Positions 1 through 6,046 of a stretch of DNA of 64,000 bases are shown here, one piece after another. Numbering within the stretch: the first letter of the stretch is position 1; each line of letters opens with the position of its first letter. This stretch comes from Pengzhenrongella sicca (lineage in GTDB: Bacteria; Actinomycetota; Actinomycetes; Actinomycetales; Cellulomonadaceae), in contig NZ_CP071868.1 of NCBI RefSeq assembly GCF_017569225.1, positions 2,232,001 through 2,296,000 on the forward strand, given 5' to 3'. The position numbers were made by a program, and so were the translations under genes. The notes beneath the pieces are model-generated. The model searched no databases, was not told where the DNA came from, and saw only the letters and a program-made list of their open reading frames with translations.

Positions 1-583
1 GGGCGATCTCCCCGATCGCCCAGGTGGGGTCGAGGATCTCGTCGGCGGCGATGCCCGCGACCGGGCTGCCCAGGATCACGCGCGGCACGTCGCCCGCCGT
101 CTCGGTGGTGCTCAGGCCGACGGCCTCGAGGCGGCGCCAGATCTCGGGCACGTCCTCGACCCGGATCCAGTGGATCTGGATGTTCTGCCGGTCGGTGATG
201 TCGGCGGTGCCGCGGCCGAACTCGGTCGAGATCGCCCCGATCGTGCGCAGCTGCTCGGTGGTCAGCGCGCCGCCGTCGATCCGGACCCGGAGCATGAAGT
301 ACCGGTCCTCGAGCTCGTGCGGCTCGAGCGTCGCGGTCCGCCCGCCGTCGATCCCCGGCTTGCGCTGCGTGTACAGGCCCCACCAGCGCAGCCGACCCCG
401 CAGGTCGTCGGCCGGGATCGAGTCGAAGCCGCCCGCGGCGTAGACGTTCTCGATCCGGTCCCGGACGTTCAGGCCGTTGTCGGCGGCCTTGACCACCTCG
501 TTCGGGTTCAGGGGTGCGTGGCCGTCGACCGCCCACTGGCCATTCGGCCGGGACGCGCGCGCGGGGGTGCTGGGCAGGGTCAT
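1..583 (-). CDS. ferredoxin-dependent nitrite/sulfite reductase, N-terminal part (cut by window edge)
   Basis: The first 194 residues are visible; the gene runs off the left edge. The protein opens with a GQWAVDG segment, then NEVVKAADNGLNVRDRIE, a WWGLYTQRKPG block and DRQNIQIHWIRVED, which are typical of the siroheme/4Fe-4S nitrite and sulfite reductase family and form its first ferredoxin-like half-domain. The family reduces sulfite to sulfide or nitrite to ammonium with electrons from ferredoxin in the cytoplasm. The cysteines that hold siroheme and the cluster lie beyond the window, so sulfite and nitrite cannot be told apart here. The ATG at 583 has a GAGG about 8 nt upstream. It is transcribed away from the small HTH gene at 864. 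Confidence 0.88.
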   Translation of the reverse strand, partial: MTLPSTPARASRPNGQWAVDGHAPLNPNEVVKAADNGLNVRDRIENVYAAGGFDSIPADDLRGRLRWWGLYTQRKPGIDGGRTATLEPHELEDRYFMLRVRIDGGALTTEQLRTIGAISTEFGRGTADITDRQNIQIHWIRVEDVPEIWRRLEAVGLSTTETAGDVPRVILGSPVAGIAADEILDPTWAIGEIA

Positions 584-672
584 GGGAGGTCCTCGGGGGT
601 CGAGCGCAGGCGTTGAGCAGAAGTGGGGTTCGGGTTCGGCCGACGGCGGCGGACCCGGACGTGACGCGAGGG

Positions 673-747
673 TCAGCGCCGACACCAGGCGCGGCGCTGG
701 CGGGCGCTCGTGCTGGGGGCGTGCAACGCGCTCGGTCGACTGCTCAC
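673..747 (-). CDS. candidate leader peptide (uORF) upstream of the reductase gene
   Basis: A 24-codon GTG-started frame lies 90 nt upstream of the reductase start, in the same direction. Its product ends in Trp-Cys-Arg-Arg. Actinobacterial sulfur genes are often preceded by short Cys-containing leader peptides that act as attenuators, and the position fits. There is only one Cys codon and no clear Shine-Dalgarno, so this could be chance. Confidence 0.25.
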   Translation of the reverse strand: MSSRPSALHAPSTSARQRRAWCRR

Positions 748-851
748 CCCGTGAGGTTAGGCGCACCGTCCAGATCGCGGTGCGCGTGGCCGCCTCGTGG
801 GACGGTCCGGCCGCGCGCGGCGCGTCGTCGTCCTGGGCCCCCGCGTCAGGT

Positions 852-857
852 TAGTCT
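852..857 (+). promoter_or_regulatory. leaderless-type -10 box TAGTCT
   Basis: TAGTCT ends 6 nt before the ATG at 864, so transcription would begin at or next to the start codon. There is no Shine-Dalgarno between the two. Confidence 0.5.
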
Positions 858-863
858 TGACGC

Positions 864-1076
864 ATGACGACAACGGAGCCGTTCTCAGACACCACCACCG
901 TTCCCGAAAGCCACGTGCGCGCGATCGGGGCCGCGCGCGATGCGCTGCAGGCCGCGGAGCTGCACATGCGCCAGGCCGTGCACGAGGCGCGACGCCAGGG
1001 TGTGACCTGGCAGCAGGTCGGCGACACGCTCGGCACGACGCGGCAGGCCGCGCAGGAGCGCTTCCGCGACCTGTAG
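864..1076 (+). CDS. small helix-turn-helix protein (70 aa)
   Basis: This 70-residue acidic protein has an N-terminal helix-forming stretch (residues about 18-45) followed by GVTWQQVGDTLGTTRQAAQERF. That segment has the spacing of a sigma-70 region 4-like helix-turn-helix (QVGDTLGTTRQAAQERF). I infer a small DNA-binding or regulatory protein; no specific target can be read. The ATG is chosen because a TAGTCT box lies 6 nt upstream, which suggests a leaderless transcript. It is divergent from the reductase gene and followed 132 nt later by a DUF4287 protein gene with its own Shine-Dalgarno. Confidence 0.75.
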   Translation: MTTTEPFSDTTTVPESHVRAIGAARDALQAAELHMRQAVHEARRQGVTWQQVGDTLGTTRQAAQERFRDL

Positions 1077-1208
1077 CCGCAGCCACCGCTCGGCCCGCTG
1101 AACGCGGGCGTGTAGCGAGCACGGCTGACGAGAGTAGGGCTGGCGCGTCGCCACCCGGCAGTGCCATCGTGCGGAGGGTCAGACGAATCCGCCGTCCCGG
1201 AGGCGACG

Positions 1209-1766
1209 ATGTCCACTCCCGAGCAAGCCGCCGCCGCGCAGCTGCGCAACATCGAGCAGGCGACCGGGCGCAGCGTCGCCGACTGGGCCGCCGCGGCCTC
1301 CGCCGCCGGCCTCGAACGACACGGCGAGATCCTCGCCTGGCTCAAGGCGGAACACGGCCTGACGCACGGCAACGCGAACGGGCTCGCGCTCGCCGTGCGG
1401 GCCGCCGCGGCCGGCGGGCCCGCGTCGCCGGACGCCCTCCTGGACGCGCAGTACGCCAAGGGCAAGGCGGCGCTGCGACCGATCTGCGACCTGGTCGTCG
1501 CGACCGCGCGCGGCCTGGGTGACGACGTGAGCGTCGTCGTGCAGAAGTCGGCCGTGAGCCTGCGTCGGGGCAGACAGTTCGCGCTGGTCGAGGCGCCGTC
1601 GGCGGCCCGGGTCCGCCTCGGCTTCAACCTCAAAGGAGCCGAGCCCGCGGGTCGGGTCGTCGCGACCACCGGGATGTGCACGCACTCGGTCGATCTGACG
1701 GGCCCCGCGAACGTCGACGACGAGGTCCGCGCTTGGCTCACGCGCGCGTACGACGCGCGGGCGTAG
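1209..1766 (+). CDS. DUF4287 and DUF5655 domain protein
   Basis: A 185-residue protein. Residues about 5-65 (QLRNIEQATGRSVADW through EHGLTHGNANGLAL) match the DUF4287 type, in which a short helical unit recognises an alpha-helical partner. Residues about 85-180 (AQYAKGKAALRPICDLV, then a VQKSAVSLRRGRQFALVE segment) match DUF5655. Proteins with this pair are common single genes in soil actinobacteria and have no established biochemical role. The start at 1209 is preferred over an upstream in-frame ATG at 1161 because GGAGG sits 5-9 nt upstream and family homology begins there. It stands alone between two differently controlled genes. Confidence 0.8.
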   Translation: MSTPEQAAAAQLRNIEQATGRSVADWAAAASAAGLERHGEILAWLKAEHGLTHGNANGLALAVRAAAAGGPASPDALLDAQYAKGKAALRPICDLVVATARGLGDDVSVVVQKSAVSLRRGRQFALVEAPSAARVRLGFNLKGAEPAGRVVATTGMCTHSVDLTGPANVDDEVRAWLTRAYDARA

Positions 1767-1905
1767 GGCTCGACGACGGTGCGGCGACACTCGGTCACCT
1801 CGGCGTCACCGCGCGCGTCAGGTGAGTGTGCGGCGATGAGTCGTTGTGCCCGCACCGGTCGAGCTTTGCAAGGCTGAACCCGCCGAGTCCGCAAGGAGCG
1901 TCTCC

Positions 1906-3306
1906 ATGACCACCGTCCAGACGGCACCGAACGCCGCGACCCCCGACGACCTCCGCCGGCGCCTCGCCGGCCGGGTGATCGACCCCGGCGACCCCGACTA
2001 CGACACGCTTCGCGCGATGCCGACGGGCGGTGTCGACGCGCGACCGGCGATGATCGCGAGGCCCGTGAGCGACGCCGACGTCGCGGAGGTCATCCGGTTC
2101 GCCCGCGCGTCCGGCCTCGCCCTTGCCGTCCGCAGCGGCGGGCACAGCGGCGCCGCCCACAGCACCGCCGAGGGCGGCCTCGTCCTCGACCTGCGGGACC
2201 TGACGGCCGTCGAGATCGATCCGGGCGACCGGACGGTCTGGGCGGAGGCGGGCCTCACCGCGCGCGAGCTGACGGCAGCGGTCGCGGCGCACGGGCTCGT
2301 CATCGGGTTCGGCGATACCGGCTCGGTCGGAATCTCGGGGATCACGCTCGGTGGCGGGGTCGGGTTCCTCTCGCGCCTGCACGGCCTGACGATCGACAAC
2401 CTGATCGCGGCCGACGTCGTGACCGCCGACGGCCGGGTGCTCCGGGTGCACGAGCACGCGCACCCCGAGCTCTTCTGGGCGCTGCGCGGCGGCGGCGGCA
2501 ACTTCGGGGTCGTGACGCGGTTCCGTTACCGGCTGCGCGCGCTCACCGACGTCGTCGGCGGGATGCTCCTGCTGCCCGCGACGGCGCAGACGGTCGCCGG
2601 GTTCGTCGCCGCGGCGCAGGCCGCGCCGCGAGAGCTGACCACGATCGCCAACGTGATGCCGTGCCCTCCGCTGCCATTCGTGCCGGCCGAGCAGCATGGC
2701 CAGCTGGTCCTGATGGGGCTGCTCTGCTTCGCCGGGAGCGCCGCCGACGCCGAGTGGGCGCTCGCGCCGTTCCGCACGCTCGCCGACCCGCTGGCCGACC
2801 TGCTGCGTCCGCAGCCGTACCCCGAGCTGTTCGGGCCGGAACCGGACGGCCCCCGCCCGACCGCCGTCGTCCGGACGATGTTCGTCGACGAGGTCGGGCC
2901 CGAGCGCGCGGCGACGGTGGTCGACCGCCTGCGGACGAGCGACGCCGCGATGCGGGTCGCGCAGTTCCGCGTGCTCGGGGGAGCGATCGCCCAGGTCGGC
3001 GCGGGGGACACCGCCTATGCGCACCGGTCGAGCCAGATCATGGTGAATGTCGCCGCGGTCTACGACGGCGCGACCGAGCGCGCCGCGCGCACCGCGTGGG
3101 TCCAGGAGGTCGCCGGCCAGCTCGACCAGGGCGACCCCGGGGCGTACGTGAACTTCCTCGGCGACGAGGGACCGGACCGGGTGCGGGCCGCGTATCCGGG
3201 CAGCACGTGGGACCGGCTGGCGGCTGTGAAGGCGACCTACGATCCGACGAACCTCTTCCGGCGCAACCAGAACGTCCCGCCGCCCACGTCCGAACCGGGC
3301 GACTGA
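1906..3306 (+). CDS. FAD-binding oxidoreductase, berberine-bridge (PCMH/BBE) type
   Basis: A 466-residue flavoprotein. An FAD-binding PCMH domain fills residues about 30-220, with RSGGHSGAAHST (the His is the usual covalent FAD anchor), ITLGGGVGFLSR and WALRGGGGNFGVVT. The C-terminal BBE motif is DPTNLFRRNQNV. The cysteine that gives a second FAD bond in plant berberine-bridge enzymes is absent (the region reads GDTGSVGISG), so a single covalent link is inferred. The substrate is unknown; relatives oxidise sugars, alcohols or alkaloid-like compounds. The ATG at 1906 follows AAGGAG at a good spacing and is preferred over an upstream in-frame start at 1846. A paralogue lies at 13571. Confidence 0.88.
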   Translation: MTTVQTAPNAATPDDLRRRLAGRVIDPGDPDYDTLRAMPTGGVDARPAMIARPVSDADVAEVIRFARASGLALAVRSGGHSGAAHSTAEGGLVLDLRDLTAVEIDPGDRTVWAEAGLTARELTAAVAAHGLVIGFGDTGSVGISGITLGGGVGFLSRLHGLTIDNLIAADVVTADGRVLRVHEHAHPELFWALRGGGGNFGVVTRFRYRLRALTDVVGGMLLLPATAQTVAGFVAAAQAAPRELTTIANVMPCPPLPFVPAEQHGQLVLMGLLCFAGSAADAEWALAPFRTLADPLADLLRPQPYPELFGPEPDGPRPTAVVRTMFVDEVGPERAATVVDRLRTSDAAMRVAQFRVLGGAIAQVGAGDTAYAHRSSQIMVNVAAVYDGATERAARTAWVQEVAGQLDQGDPGAYVNFLGDEGPDRVRAAYPGSTWDRLAAVKATYDPTNLFRRNQNVPPPTSEPGD

Positions 3307-3384
3307 CCCGCAGGCTGTGGGGTGCGGCGCCGACGTCGGCGCGGCTGTGGTGCGCGGCCGGCTGGGCTGCGCGGCCGGCGGCCG

Positions 3385-3513
3385 TCAGTCGGTCGCCTTC
3401 TGCACCGCCAGGTCGGTGGCGGCGTGGATCGCCGACGCCGGGCAGTCCGGGTCGCGGACGACCAGCACCAACGAGTCGTCCTGCGACACGTAGAGGCATG
3501 TGCACCTCGTCAT
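3385..3513 (-). CDS. 42-aa cysteine-containing small protein, unrecognised
   Basis: A short frame starting with ATG at 3513 encodes 42 residues: an N-terminal CTC pair of cysteines, a beta-like SLVLVVRDPDCP core and a short helical tail. GGAG stands about 8 nt upstream of the ATG. Composition and codon use look coding, and the frame does not overlap another gene. It lies just downstream of the bldC-type gene but is separated from it by a strong hairpin, so it may be read only when that hairpin is passed, or may have its own promoter. I do not recognise a family; the paired cysteines could bind metal, which is speculation. Confidence 0.5.
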   Translation of the reverse strand: MTRCTCLYVSQDDSLVLVVRDPDCPASAIHAATDLAVQKATD

Positions 3514-3582
3514 GGCAATTCTCCGCTCCGAGCCAGTGCCGGTGCAGCGATCCACTCGGCGGCAGGGTCGCCGCGTGCGGTG

Positions 3583-3620
3583 CCCGGGGGGCGCACGCGC
3601 AATGGCGCACGCCCCCCGGG
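3583..3620 (-). terminator. GC-rich hairpin after the bldC-type gene
   Basis: A perfect 11-bp inverted repeat (CCCGGGGGGCG and its complement at 3583-3593 and 3610-3620) encloses a loop that can itself fold (GCGC-AATG-GCGC). It starts 17 nt past the bldC stop. There is no U-run, as is common for actinobacterial terminators. Confidence 0.7.
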
Positions 3621-3637
3621 CCCGAATCAGTACCGAA

Positions 3638-3838
3638 TCAGCGCCGCTGGGTCGGAACGGCCTCGAGCAGCTCCCGGACTTCTTCTTCGAGGAAGCGGCG
3701 GTGCCCGCCGAGCGTCCTCACCGCGGTGATCTTGCCGCTGTTGGCCCAGCGGGTGACGGTCTTGGGGTCGACCCGGAACATCGTGGCCACCTCGCCCGGC
3801 GTGAGCAGCGGGGTGACGTTCAACGTGGACTTGTGCAT
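3638..3838 (-). CDS. bldC: BldC-type MerR-like DNA-binding regulator
   Basis: A 66-residue single-domain protein: TPGEVATMFRVDPKTVTRW is the winged helix-turn-helix, and TLGGHRRF is the wing that follows in BldC and excisionase-like MerR proteins. Length and sequence closely match Streptomyces BldC, a developmental regulator that binds direct repeats cooperatively. The ATG at 3838 is chosen over one at 3853 because GGAGG lies 8 nt upstream of it and overlaps the earlier ATG. A GEMM-type riboswitch occupies the 5' leader, so translation or transcription is likely governed by a cyclic dinucleotide. The gene ends at a strong hairpin. Its targets cannot be read from this window. Confidence 0.9.
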   Translation of the reverse strand: MHKSTLNVTPLLTPGEVATMFRVDPKTVTRWANSGKITAVRTLGGHRRFLEEEVRELLEAVPTQRR

Positions 3839-3854
3839 GGTGGCTTCCTCCATA

Positions 3855-3936
3855 GTCGTTCGGTAGCTGGGCTACCCCTTCTGGGCCCCTGGCTTTGCGT
3901 CCCCGCCTTCCGACGGGTTTGCTCTTGTCGCTGACC
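3855..3936 (-). ncRNA. GEMM-I-class cyclic-dinucleotide riboswitch in the bldC leader
   Basis: Read on the minus strand, the leader contains GAGCAAACC, a short helix closed by a GGAA (GNRA) tetraloop, then GGGACGCAAAGCC, and a final GGTAGC-CCA-GCTACC helix followed by GAACGAC. These are the hallmark blocks of the GEMM-I (cyclic-di-GMP-I) aptamer in the right order and spacing. By alignment to the Vibrio Vc2 aptamer, the position equal to G20 appears to be A, a change found in GEMM-Ib elements that prefer 3',3'-cGAMP, so the ligand may be c-di-GMP or cGAMP. The Shine-Dalgarno of bldC lies 4 nt past the last helix, which suggests translational control. Confidence 0.85.
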
Positions 3937-4016
3937 TGAAGCGCGGAATCCGACTTACCGGCGTCCGCGCCTTGCTCTACTCATCGGCGGCATACCGGAC
4001 ACCTTGAGGTCCAGTG

Positions 4017-4036
4017 AGTGTGATCTACCTCACACT
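4017..4036. promoter_or_regulatory. perfect GlxR/CRP-family operator
   Basis: The sequence AGTGTGA-TCTACC-TCACACT is a perfect 7-bp inverted repeat around 6 nt and matches the actinobacterial GlxR/Crp consensus TGTGANNTANNTCACA exactly. It lies just upstream of the likely -35 region of yqeY and about 80 nt upstream of the bldC riboswitch, so it could control either gene of the divergent pair. Confidence 0.8.
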
Positions 4037-4060
4037 GGCGGTGACCTGCCGCCCGACGGG

Positions 4061-4066
4061 TAGCCT
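4061..4066 (+). promoter_or_regulatory. leaderless-type -10 box TAGCCT of yqeY
   Basis: TAGCCT ends 8 nt before the ATG at 4075. The GlxR-type operator is centred about 48 bp upstream of that ATG. Confidence 0.5.
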
Positions 4067-4074
4067 GCCTGCGC

Positions 4075-4458
4075 ATGTCCGTACCCGAGTCGATCCCCGC
4101 GCCCCTGCGCCCCATGCTCCGCCACGACCTGACCGCGGCGATCAAGGCCCGCGACGCCGTCGCCGTCGCCGCGGTGCGGGCGCTGCTCGCCGCGATCGAT
4201 GACGCCGAGGCCGCCGCCCCCGGGCGCGCCGACCCCGACGACGCGAGCGAGCACGTGGCCGGCGCGAGCGCGGGCATCGGCCGCAGCGAGGTCGCGCGCA
4301 ACGCCCTGACCGACGCCGCACTCGGTGCGCTGGTCCGGGCCGAGGTCGCGCAGTGGAGGTCGTCCGCGCAGGAGTACGCGGACCTCGGCCGCGTCGACGC
4401 CGCGGCGCGCCTTCGCGCGCAGGCCGACGTCGCGGCTCGCTACGCGGGCCCGCCGTGA
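4075..4458 (+). CDS. GatB/YqeY domain protein
   Basis: A 127-residue, all-helical protein with the YqeY signature near the N terminus (LRHDLTAAIKARDAVAVAAVRALLAAIDDAE), where YqeY proteins carry the helical unit shared with the GatB tail. The central EVARNALTDAALGALVRAEV and the C-terminal LRAQADVAARY keep the family pattern, although it is somewhat shorter than the usual 150 residues. The family may bind tRNA-related substrates; no activity is proven. Its stop overlaps the GTG of the next gene (GTGA), so the two are translationally coupled. The promoter is of leaderless type and carries a GlxR/CRP-like operator. Confidence 0.82.
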   Translation: MSVPESIPAPLRPMLRHDLTAAIKARDAVAVAAVRALLAAIDDAEAAAPGRADPDDASEHVAGASAGIGRSEVARNALTDAALGALVRAEVAQWRSSAQEYADLGRVDAAARLRAQADVAARYAGPP

Positions 4459-4835
4459 CCGCCCAGCGCTGCCCGTGCCTGAGCGGGCTGAGTTACGCCG
4501 AGTGCTGCGAGCCGCTGCATCGGGCCGAGCGGGCGGCGCCGACCGCCGAGCGGCTCATGCGGTCCCGGTTCAGCGCGTTCGCCGTCGGCGACGCCGGCTA
4601 CCTCCGGCGCACCTGGCACCGCTCGACCCGCCCGCCGACCCTGACCCTCGACGCGGGCGTGCGGTGGTACCGGCTGGACGTCCTGGCCACCGTGCGCGGG
4701 GGCTCCGCCGACGCCGACGGCACGGTCGAGTTCAGCGCGTTCTACCGCTCCGCCGACGGTGCAGGAGTTCAGCACGAGGTGAGCCGCTTCGTGCGCGCCG
4801 CCGGGGAGTGGGTCTACCTGGACGCGATCGGCTGA
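4455..4835 (+). CDS. YchJ-family (UPF0225) SEC-C motif protein
   Basis: A 126-residue protein starting with GTG in a 4-nt overlap with yqeY. The N terminus has the zinc-binding SEC-C-like motif CPCLSGLSYAECCEPLH (residues about 5-21), then RLMRSRFSAFAVGD and the TWHRSTRP segment typical of YchJ, and a cystatin/NTF2-like beta fold with VEFSAFYR. The function of YchJ is not established. The SEC-C motif is shared with SecA tails and suggests zinc binding. An upstream extension to 4353 exists but is not protein-like, so the overlapping GTG is preferred. Confidence 0.85.
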   Translation: MTAQRCPCLSGLSYAECCEPLHRAERAAPTAERLMRSRFSAFAVGDAGYLRRTWHRSTRPPTLTLDAGVRWYRLDVLATVRGGSADADGTVEFSAFYRSADGAGVQHEVSRFVRAAGEWVYLDAIG

Positions 4836-4879
4836 CGTCCGCCGCGCGGTCGGGGCGCCACCGTGCCAAGGTCGGGAGG

Positions 4880-5311
4880 ATGAATCACGAGACGGTCATG
4901 GCCTGGGTCGCGGCGTACGAGCGGTCGTGGCGCGACCAGGACGACGCCGGGGTGGGCGAGCTGTTCAGCGACGAGGCGTCGTACCTGCTCTCCCCGTACG
5001 AGCCCCCGCTGGTCGGCCTCGCCGCCATCCGCGACTTCTGGGTCGACACCGAGGGCGATGAGTTCACGTTGAGCGCCGAGGTCGTCGCGGTCGACGGCGC
5101 CGTCGCCGTCGTGCGTGCGCTGGTGCGCTACGGCGGTGATTCGCCGCAGGAGTACACGGACCTCTGGGTGCTCCGGTTCGCGTCCGACGGGCGCGTCGAG
5201 CACTTCGAGGAATGGGCCTACTGGCCGGGCAAGTCGTACACGGCCGAGACCGCCGACGTCGGTGCCGACGCCGACGCCACCTCCGACACCGGCCCCGACA
5301 GCAACGACTGA
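4880..5311 (+). CDS. SnoaL-like / NTF2-fold protein
   Basis: A 143-residue protein with the cone-shaped NTF2/SnoaL-like fold: an N-terminal helix (VMAWVAAYERSWRDQD), LFSDEASYLLSPYEPPLVG, IRDFWVDT and a FEEWAYWPGKS strand near residue 115. The last 25 residues are acidic and disordered. Such proteins are polyketide cyclase-like enzymes or ligand-binding stress proteins, and no catalytic pair is certain here. The ATG at 4880 abuts GGGAGG, which is closer than normal; an ATG six codons later (4898) is the alternative start. A VOC-family gene follows after 3 nt. Confidence 0.75.
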   Translation: MNHETVMAWVAAYERSWRDQDDAGVGELFSDEASYLLSPYEPPLVGLAAIRDFWVDTEGDEFTLSAEVVAVDGAVAVVRALVRYGGDSPQEYTDLWVLRFASDGRVEHFEEWAYWPGKSYTAETADVGADADATSDTGPDSND

Positions 5312-5314
5312 GCC

Positions 5315-5788
5315 GTGCCGCCCGTGTCCGACGCCGCCGCACCGTTCCCCACCGTGCGCCAGGTCGTGCTCGACGGCACCGACGCGCGCGCGCTCGCCGA
5401 GTTCTACCGGGAGCTGCTGGGGCTGACGTACCGCCCCGGCGACGAGCGCCCGCCCGCCGGCGAGCCGGACCCGCTCGGGGCGGACTGGCTGGTGCTGGAG
5501 GTCCCCGGGGGCGGCCGCCTCGCGTTCCAGCAGGTCCCCGTCCTGCCTCCCGCCACCTGGCCGGAGGGTCCCCGACCCCAGATGCTGCACCTCGACCTCA
5601 CCGTGGTGAGCCGGGCCGAGCTCGACCGCCACCACGCCAGCGCGCTCGAGCTGGGGGCCCGGCTGCTGCAGGACCGCGCGAGCGACCCCGACGAGCCCCT
5701 GCGGGTCTACGCCGACCCCGCCGGCCATCCCTTCTGCCTCTTCTTCGACCAGTCCCTAGCCACCGTCCCCGCGCCTAAGGCGCCTTAG
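5315..5788 (+). CDS. VOC (glyoxalase-like) family protein
   Basis: A 157-residue protein with two beta-alpha-beta-beta-beta units of the vicinal-oxygen-chelate fold: TVRQVVLDGTDARALAEFYRELLGL at the N terminus and LHLDLTV, then VYADPAGHPFCLFF, in the second half. Members are glyoxalases, dioxygenases or antibiotic-binding proteins; the substrate is not predictable. It starts with GTG 3 nt after the SnoaL-like gene and is probably co-transcribed; a GTG at 5324 is also possible. The stop codon lies inside a perfect 22-bp palindrome. Confidence 0.8.
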   Translation: MPPVSDAAAPFPTVRQVVLDGTDARALAEFYRELLGLTYRPGDERPPAGEPDPLGADWLVLEVPGGGRLAFQQVPVLPPATWPEGPRPQMLHLDLTVVSRAELDRHHASALELGARLLQDRASDPDEPLRVYADPAGHPFCLFFDQSLATVPAPKAP

Positions 5789-5792
5789 GCGC
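5771..5792. repeat. perfect 22-bp palindrome over the VOC stop codon
   Basis: An uninterrupted, self-complementary sequence with centre AAGGCGCCTT and ends GCGCCT and AGGCGC. It has no loop and overlaps the last codons and stop of the VOC gene. It may be a bidirectional terminator or a dimeric regulator site. Confidence 0.6.
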
Positions 5793-5905
5793 GGCACGCG
5801 ACCCCGGCGCCGAGAGTCGGGGCGACCGACCGATCCGGGCCCGCCCACCTCAGCGGCACCGTGAGTCGTGCGAGCAGATCCGCTCGCGGGCACCGGGAGG
5901 GCGAG

Positions 5906-6046
5906 ATGGACATCATGGCGTGGGGACCAGGCCTGGACTACGAGCTCGAGTACCGCCGCGCGCGGCTCGGCGCGATCTGGGGGCGCCCCCTCTGGACACG
6001 TCGCCGGGCGGGGCTGCCAGGATCGGGGGCATGGCCCGCAGCATGA
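5906..6046 (+). CDS. possible 46-aa small protein coupled to the LuxR-family gene
   Basis: An ATG at 5906 follows a GGGAGGGCGAG Shine-Dalgarno and opens a 46-codon frame beginning MDIMAWGPGLDYELEYRRAR, aromatic and acidic then Arg-rich. Its stop forms an ATGA overlap with an in-frame ATG (6043) of the large regulator, which suggests translational coupling. No family is recognised. Confidence 0.42.
   Translation: MDIMAWGPGLDYELEYRRARLGAIWGRPLWTRRRAGLPGSGAWPAA

Noticed and set aside
1795-3024. 409-codon open frame antisense to the first flavoprotein
   Set aside because: Low-complexity Arg/Asp-rich translation and no motifs. The plus-strand frame has clear FAD-binding blocks.
3327-3342. 16-bp palindrome GCGCCGACGTCGGCGC
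   Set aside because: Short GC-only palindromes are expected often in DNA of this composition, and no second copy or gene link was seen.
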